A stretch of 10,467 nucleotides of DNA from an uncultured Ruminococcus sp. (GTDB lineage: Bacteria; Bacillota; Clostridia; Oscillospirales; Acutalibacteraceae): NCBI GenBank assembly GCA_902762335.1, contig CACWNZ010000123.1, positions 1 to 10,467 of the forward strand, read 5' to 3'. Shown piece after piece: positions 7,363-10,467 of this stretch; the first letter of the stretch is position 1; each line of letters starts with the position of its first letter. The notes beneath the pieces are model-generated. The model ran no database searches. It was not told the origin of the DNA and saw only the letters and a list, made by a program, of their open reading frames with translations. The translations under genes and the position numbers were made by a program.

Positions 7363-7369
7363 TCCTCCC
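7363..7369 (-). promoter_or_regulatory. Strong Shine-Dalgarno site that fixes the TTG start of miaB
   Basis: GGGAGGA (reading the minus strand) stands 8 bases before the TTG at 7355. The in-frame TAA at 7359-7361 lies between this site and the TTG, so TTG is the only start that this ribosome site can serve. Confidence 0.8.
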
Positions 7370-7370
7370 G

Positions 7371-7402
7371 CTGCGGTTTTTCTTACGTATACAGTGCCGC
7401 AG
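7371..7402 (-). other. Possible leader hairpin just upstream of the miaB ribosome site
   Basis: CTGCGG at 7397-7402 (as CCGCAG on the plus strand) pairs with CCGCAG from 7371-7376, a 6-bp stem around a 20-base AT-rich loop. In the mRNA it ends one base before the GGGAGGA ribosome site. It could modulate loading of ribosomes, but a six-pair stem with a long loop is weak and may be chance. Confidence 0.3.
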
Positions 7403-7408
7403 TTTATA

Positions 7409-7437
7409 ATTATATCACACTCCGCCGCTTATTTCAA
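7409..7437 (-). promoter_or_regulatory. Sigma-A-type promoter of the miaB-ylbF-mutS-mutL unit
   Basis: Read on the minus strand, TTGAAA (7437-7432) and a perfect TATAAT (7414-7409) are separated by exactly 17 bases. A TG dinucleotide two bases before the -10 box (GTGATATAAT) adds part of an extended -10. Transcription would start near 7402, giving a leader of about 45-50 bases before the TTG start of miaB. The promoter sits between the his terminator and miaB, so the two units are transcribed separately. Confidence 0.85.
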
Positions 7438-7470
7438 CCTCAATAAGTGATAGTATTTCTCTTGTGCCGT

Positions 7471-7502
7471 CAAAAAATCGTGTGCGGCACGAGACCGCAC
7501 AC
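7471..7502 (-). terminator. Rho-independent terminator of the hisBAIE unit
   Basis: On the minus strand a perfect 8-bp stem, GTGTGCGG and CCGCACAC, encloses the 7-base loop TCTCGTG and is followed by GATTTTTTG. The stem starts about 10 bases after the hisE TGA stop. High stem GC and an immediate T-run are the standard intrinsic-terminator layout. Confidence 0.92.
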
Positions 7503-7511
7503 GGCATTTCA

Positions 7512-7847
7512 TCAGGTATTCTTATCTACAGTATGGAACTGCTTGAGGTTGCCTGTTTTTGCGCTCCTCTTTGCAAGCTCGTCCATTACCTCGTCAACGG
7601 TTATTCCCTGCTGAGCCATCATGACGAAGAGATGATAGATAAGGTCGGATATCTCAAGCACGGTCTCCTTGTTGTCACCGTTCTTTGCGGCAATGACCGT
7701 TTCGGTACATTCCTCGCCCACCTTCTTGAGTATCTTGTCGAGACCCTTTTCAAAGAGGTAGCAGGTGTATGAGCCCTCCTGCTTGTTTGCCTTTCTGTCA
7801 AGGATAGTCTGATACAGATCGTAAAGCTCGTTGTTGTTTTCAGTCAT
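7512..7847 (-). CDS. hisE: Phosphoribosyl-ATP pyrophosphatase (HisE)
   Basis: HisE hydrolyses phosphoribosyl-ATP to phosphoribosyl-AMP and pyrophosphate, the second step of histidine synthesis, in the cytoplasm. The 111-residue product is of usual length and helical. It shows the MazG-like metal-binding pattern EExxE at Glu45/46/49 (KVGEECTETVIAA) and ExxD at Glu65/Asp68 (LEISDLIYHL). LYDLYQTILDRK and SYTCYLFEKGLDKILKK are family signatures. The ATG overlaps the end of hisI by 8 bases and is served by GGGAGGA (7862-7856) inside hisI, 9 bases upstream, so the pair is probably translationally coupled. Here HisE and HisI are separate proteins, unlike the fused HisIE of enterobacteria. It is the last gene of the unit, followed by the terminator. 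Confidence 0.95.
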   Translation of the reverse strand: MTENNNELYDLYQTILDRKANKQEGSYTCYLFEKGLDKILKKVGEECTETVIAAKNGDNKETVLEISDLIYHLFVMMAQQGITVDEVMDELAKRSAKTGNLKQFHTVDKNT

Positions 7848-8187
7848 TGTTGTATTCCTCCCAGATATTATTGAAAAAGCACGAGTGGCTTCCCGTATGG
7901 CAGGCGGGACCCGTCTGCTCTACAGTGACGAGGAGAGTATCCTTGTCGCAGTCGCCCTTTATGTTTATGACCCTCTGCAGGTGTCCGCTGGTGGCGCCCT
8001 TGTTCCACAGCTCCTGTCTTGAGCGGCTGTAGAACCATGTATAGCCTGTCTCAAAGGTCTTTCTCATGGATTCCCTGTTCATGTAGGCAAGCATGAGCAC
8101 CTCGCCGGTTGAAGCCTCCTGCACTATGGCGGGCAGCAGCTCGGACTTTTTGAAGTAATCATCTATAAAAGCAAATCTGTCGGACAT
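7840..8187 (-). CDS. hisI: Phosphoribosyl-AMP cyclohydrolase (HisI)
   Basis: HisI opens the adenine ring of phosphoribosyl-AMP, the third step of the pathway, working directly on the HisE product. In the 115 residues the family motifs are GEVLMLAYMN (28-37), YSRSRQELWNKGATSGH (53-69), the Mg-binding GDCDKD (78-83) and the zinc ligands Cys80, Cys96 and Cys103 (GPACHTGSHSCFF). Its ATG shares one base with the hisA stop (TAATG), and its ribosome site GGAGG (8199-8195) lies in the codons for the acidic HisA tail. It is a stand-alone cyclohydrolase with no HisE domain attached; hisE follows with an 8-base overlap. Confidence 0.96.
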   Translation of the reverse strand: MSDRFAFIDDYFKKSELLPAIVQEASTGEVLMLAYMNRESMRKTFETGYTWFYSRSRQELWNKGATSGHLQRVINIKGDCDKDTLLVTVEQTGPACHTGSHSCFFNNIWEEYNND

Positions 8188-8930
8188 TATTCTTCCTCCG
8201 CCTCTGCGGCTTCGACCGCATCTGCTGCGGCTACTGCCTGCTTAAGATCGAGCCCGCCCGTATATACCGCCTTGCCGCTTATAGCGCCGTAGATATCGAG
8301 CCTTGCAAGAGTGACTATATCCATGAGATTTGAAACGCCGCCCGAGGCTATGATATTGCACTTAACGGCAGACTTTAGCTCGTCCAGCATGGGCAGATTG
8401 GGACCCGAGAGCATACCGTCCTTTGAAATATCCGTGAAGATGAGATATTTTACTCCGATATTCTCCATTTCCTTTGCAAGCTCGATAAAGCTTATCTCCG
8501 AGGTATCGAGCCAGCCCTCGGCGGATACCATGCCGTCGCGGGCGTCAATGCTGACGGCTATTTTGTCGGGATATTTCTTTACCGCCGCCTTTACAAAGTC
8601 GGGATCCTTTATTGCCGCAGAGCCTAAGATAACTCTGTCTATGCCGTTCTCTAAATAGAAATCCACGGACTCCATATCCCTTATGCCGCCGCCGACCTCT
8701 ATCCTGAGCTTACAGCTCTTTCTTACGCTGAGGATAAGCTCCGAGTTAACTCTTTTGCCGTCCTTTGCGCCGTCAAGGTCTACCATGTGCAGCCACTGAA
8801 CTCCGTCCTCCTCGAACTTCTTTGCCGTATCGACCGCGCTCTCGGCGACCTTATGCACCGTGGAGTAATCTCCCTTATAGAGCCTGACGCAGTTGCCGTC
8901 CTTAATATCTATAGCAGGTATTATAAACAT
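8187..8930 (-). CDS. hisA: HisA, ProFAR isomerase of histidine biosynthesis
   Basis: HisA converts ProFAR to PRFAR by an Amadori rearrangement, the fourth pathway step. It is a (beta/alpha)8 barrel. Visible landmarks are FIIPAIDIKDGNCVRL at the start with the catalytic base Asp8, EVGGGIRDME, the phosphate-binding RVILGSAA, AVSIDARDGMVSAEGW holding the second catalytic Asp, FTDISKDGMLSGPN, and IIASGGVSN near the end. The C-terminus is an Ala/Glu-rich tail. The ATG at 8930 gives 247 residues and is preferred: the frame also opens at a TTG at 8939, but AAGGA (8945-8941) is 10 bases from the ATG and too close to the TTG, and HisA proteins begin with M-x-I-I-P. It lies 30 bases after hisB and overlaps hisI by one base. 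The hisH and hisF genes that often flank hisA are absent. Confidence 0.95.
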   Translation of the reverse strand: MFIIPAIDIKDGNCVRLYKGDYSTVHKVAESAVDTAKKFEEDGVQWLHMVDLDGAKDGKRVNSELILSVRKSCKLRIEVGGGIRDMESVDFYLENGIDRVILGSAAIKDPDFVKAAVKKYPDKIAVSIDARDGMVSAEGWLDTSEISFIELAKEMENIGVKYLIFTDISKDGMLSGPNLPMLDELKSAVKCNIIASGGVSNLMDIVTLARLDIYGAISGKAVYTGGLDLKQAVAAADAVEAAEAEEE

Positions 8931-8960
8931 ATCTATCAATTCCTTCCGTATCAGTTATCA

Positions 8961-9539
8961 TCAGAGCACGCCCTTTGTCGAGAGCGCTCCGCCCTGCTCA
9001 AGCGGCTTTACCGCCTGCCTGAGAGAGTGTCCGAGAGCCTTGTAAAGAGCCTCTGTGATATGATGTGAGTTTTTTCCGTACAGAGCCCTGAGATGAAGCG
9101 TTATGCCCGCATTGAAGGCAAGCGCGCGCATGAATTCCTCGGTCATGCAGGTGTCGTACGAGCCGACGCGCTCCTCGGGGAACGAAGCATCGAATACGAG
9201 AAAGGGTCTGCCGCTTATATCGAGAGAGCAGAAGCCCAGAGCCTCGTCCATAGGAACGTAGAACGAACCGAAGCGGGCTATGCCGCCTTTATCGCCTAAC
9301 GCCTTGTCAAGTGCTTTGCCTATGACTATGCCGGTATCCTCTACGGTGTGGTGGCAGTCAACGAAAAGATCGCCCTGCGCCTTTACCTTAAGACCGAAGC
9401 CTCCGTGAACTGCCATTGCCGTGAGCATGTGGTCGAAGAAGCCTATGCCCGTGTCTATCTCGGCAAAGCGCTCGTCAAGCGACAGCTCAACGGTGATGTC
9501 CGTCTCCTTCGTTTTTCGTGTTATCATCGCATTACGCAT
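8961..9539 (-). CDS. hisB: Imidazoleglycerol-phosphate dehydratase (HisB)
   Basis: HisB dehydrates imidazoleglycerol phosphate to imidazole-acetol phosphate, the substrate of HisC. The product is the single-function dehydratase of about 192 residues, without the histidinol-phosphatase domain of the enterobacterial protein. Manganese-binding and family motifs are GFFDHMLTAMAVHGGF, DCHHTVEDTGIVIGKAL and NSHHITEALYKALG. The ATG at 9539 is preferred over the GTG at 9548 because GAGG (9551-9548) stands 8 bases before it and relatives begin MR.A.I.R.TKET, as here. It is the first gene after the promoter in the hisC-hisB gap, so hisB, hisA, hisI and hisE probably form a unit that can be transcribed independently of hisC. 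Confidence 0.95.
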   Translation of the reverse strand: MRNAMITRKTKETDITVELSLDERFAEIDTGIGFFDHMLTAMAVHGGFGLKVKAQGDLFVDCHHTVEDTGIVIGKALDKALGDKGGIARFGSFYVPMDEALGFCSLDISGRPFLVFDASFPEERVGSYDTCMTEEFMRALAFNAGITLHLRALYGKNSHHITEALYKALGHSLRQAVKPLEQGGALSTKGVL

Positions 9540-9570
9540 TTCACTCACCTCATAATGAGCTTTATTTCTG

Positions 9571-9615
9571 CCCGAAAAACAGGCAATACCGCAAAATATT
9601 ATTGAGGTATTGCCT
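9571..9615 (-). terminator. Hairpin with short T-run between hisC and hisB; possible weak terminator or operator
   Basis: A perfect 10-bp inverted repeat, AGGCAATACC (9581-9590) and GGTATTGCCT (9606-9615), surrounds a 15-base AT-rich loop. On the minus strand it is followed by GTTTTTCGGG, so transcripts arriving from hisC could terminate here. The first arm also overlaps the expected start site of the promoter just upstream, so the palindrome could instead be a protein-binding site. The T-run is only five bases and the stem is half AT, so termination would be partial at best. Confidence 0.5.
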
Positions 9616-9617
9616 AT

Positions 9618-9646
9618 AGTATAACTCTTATTTTCTGATTTGTAAA
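9618..9646 (-). promoter_or_regulatory. Sigma-A-type promoter of hisBAIE
   Basis: On the minus strand, TTTACA (9646-9641) and TATACT (9623-9618) are separated by exactly 17 bases, each one mismatch from consensus. Transcription would start near 9611, inside the first arm of the inverted repeat, leaving about 70 bases of leader before the hisB ATG. That is too short for a T-box or a full peptide attenuator. Confidence 0.7.
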
Positions 9647-9702
9647 CAAATTTCGTTTCGGAATTGCCTTTTGCTCTGATAATTAGTCAATATGTCATAA
9701 GT

Positions 9703-10467
9703 TTAACGATTTTCTGAAAGATATTTTTCTATTATGTACTTTTCTAAAGCCGCCATAAGCTCGCCGTTCTCCTCTGCGCTGCCCGTGGTTATCCTCAGCG
9801 CGCCCGCCGAGCCGAAATATCTCACGGCAATGCCGCAGGAGAGAAGATACTCAAATATATCCTTGGCAAGAGAGGTCCTGACAAATACGAAATTTGCGCA
9901 GGGCTCTGCTATGTCAAAGGGCAGGCTGTAGCTTTCGCGCAGCTTCATAAGCCCGTTATAGAGAGACTTCGTGTTTTCAATGATAGCTCTGCGCCTTTCC
10001 TCAAGCAGCTCCTTGTGACGGAATATGCAGGCGCCCGCCTTCTGCGAGAGAGTGTTTACGTTATACGGCGACTTTACCGCCCTGAGCGCCGTTGTTATCT
10101 TCTTATTGCACACTGCAAACCCGAGACGGAGCGCCGCAGAGCCTACCGCCTTTGAAGCGGTCTTGAGGACGATGAGATTATCATACTGCGCAGCCTCTTT
10201 GAGAAGCGGCTCGTCCCAGAAGTCCATATATGCCTCGTCAAGCACCACGAGAGCCTTCACAGAGGTGACTATCCTTCTTGCCTGCTCCGCGGTTATGCCC
10301 TGACCCGTGGGATTGCAGGGATTGGAAAAGATGAGCATATCGGCGTTATTGTCGTTGACGGTCTTTATCAGCTCATCGGGGTCTATCTTAAGCAGCTCGT
10401 TCTTGCCGTAGGATATTATACGGTTCTCCGCAAGGAACGAGTAAAAGTTATACATACTGAAATCGGG
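9703..10467 (-). CDS. hisC: Histidinol-phosphate aminotransferase (HisC), N-terminus beyond the window
   Basis: HisC transfers the amino group of glutamate to imidazole-acetol phosphate using pyridoxal phosphate (PLP). The frame is open to the right edge and reads PDFS before MYNFYS, matching the HisC ...FSMY region, so the M at 10455 is internal. About 100 N-terminal residues are missing from a protein of about 350. Fold-type I landmarks are present: FSNPCNPTGQG, the PLP-ring Asp and Tyr in VLDEAYMDF, the Schiff-base Lys in KTASKAVGSAALRLGF (LRT.SKA.G in relatives), the KSPYNVN loop, CANFVFV and the substrate-binding Arg in ALRITTGS. It stops at TAA and is followed by 163 bases before hisB, a wider gap than anywhere else in the his cluster, with a hairpin and promoter in it. 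A related class I/II aminotransferase is possible, but the motifs and neighbours favour HisC. Confidence 0.92.
   Translation of the reverse strand, partial: PDFSMYNFYSFLAENRIISYGKNELLKIDPDELIKTVNDNNADMLIFSNPCNPTGQGITAEQARRIVTSVKALVVLDEAYMDFWDEPLLKEAAQYDNLIVLKTASKAVGSAALRLGFAVCNKKITTALRAVKSPYNVNTLSQKAGACIFRHKELLEERRRAIIENTKSLYNGLMKLRESYSLPFDIAEPCANFVFVRTSLAKDIFEYLLSCGIAVRYFGSAGALRITTGSAEENGELMAALEKYIIEKYLSENR

Noticed and set aside
9548..9700. T-box or histidine attenuator before hisB
   Set aside because: The leader from the predicted start is only about 70 bases, with no run of His codons, no T-box core sequence and no alternative pairing beyond one hairpin.

Overview
The window looks like chromosomal DNA of a Bacillota (Clostridia) species, most likely a Ruminococcus/Oscillospiraceae-type gut bacterium. 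The reasons are the conserved miaB - ylbF/ymcA-type gene - mutS - mutL order (Bacillus has the same order with cotE inserted), separate hisI and hisE genes, a DUF6273-domain gene and strong purine-rich Shine-Dalgarno sites. This placement is inference. Every recognised gene lies on the minus strand, so transcription runs from high to low coordinates.

Right third (10467 to 7471): a histidine biosynthesis cluster. hisC enters from beyond the right edge and lacks its N-terminus. A 154-base gap follows, holding a hairpin and a good sigma-A-type promoter. Then come hisB, hisA, hisI and hisE, closely packed with TAATG and 8-base overlaps, closed by a clear intrinsic terminator. hisH and hisF, often found between hisB and hisI, are not here.

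Middle (7437 to 974): a second unit with its own near-consensus promoter. It encodes MiaB (tRNA methylthiolation, Fe-S radical SAM), a YlbF/YmcA-family protein with a four-cysteine tail, MutS and MutL (mismatch repair). mutS is broken: a 138-codon N-terminal piece and a 668-codon piece lie in different frames, and about 50 residues of the connector domain are missing at the junction. mutL looks intact, including its endonuclease motifs.

Left end (918 to 1): a DUF6273-domain gene interrupted by one in-frame amber codon, then a GC-rich intergenic repeat with a 149-base period that starts at or before the window edge. Its two copies differ by a compensatory base-pair change in a short hairpin.

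Most of the window is ordinary housekeeping sequence and I see no undescribed multi-gene system. The points worth a second look are the damaged mutS, the amber-interrupted gene, the covarying repeat, the Cys-tailed YlbF protein beside MiaB, and the palindromic element over the hisB promoter.
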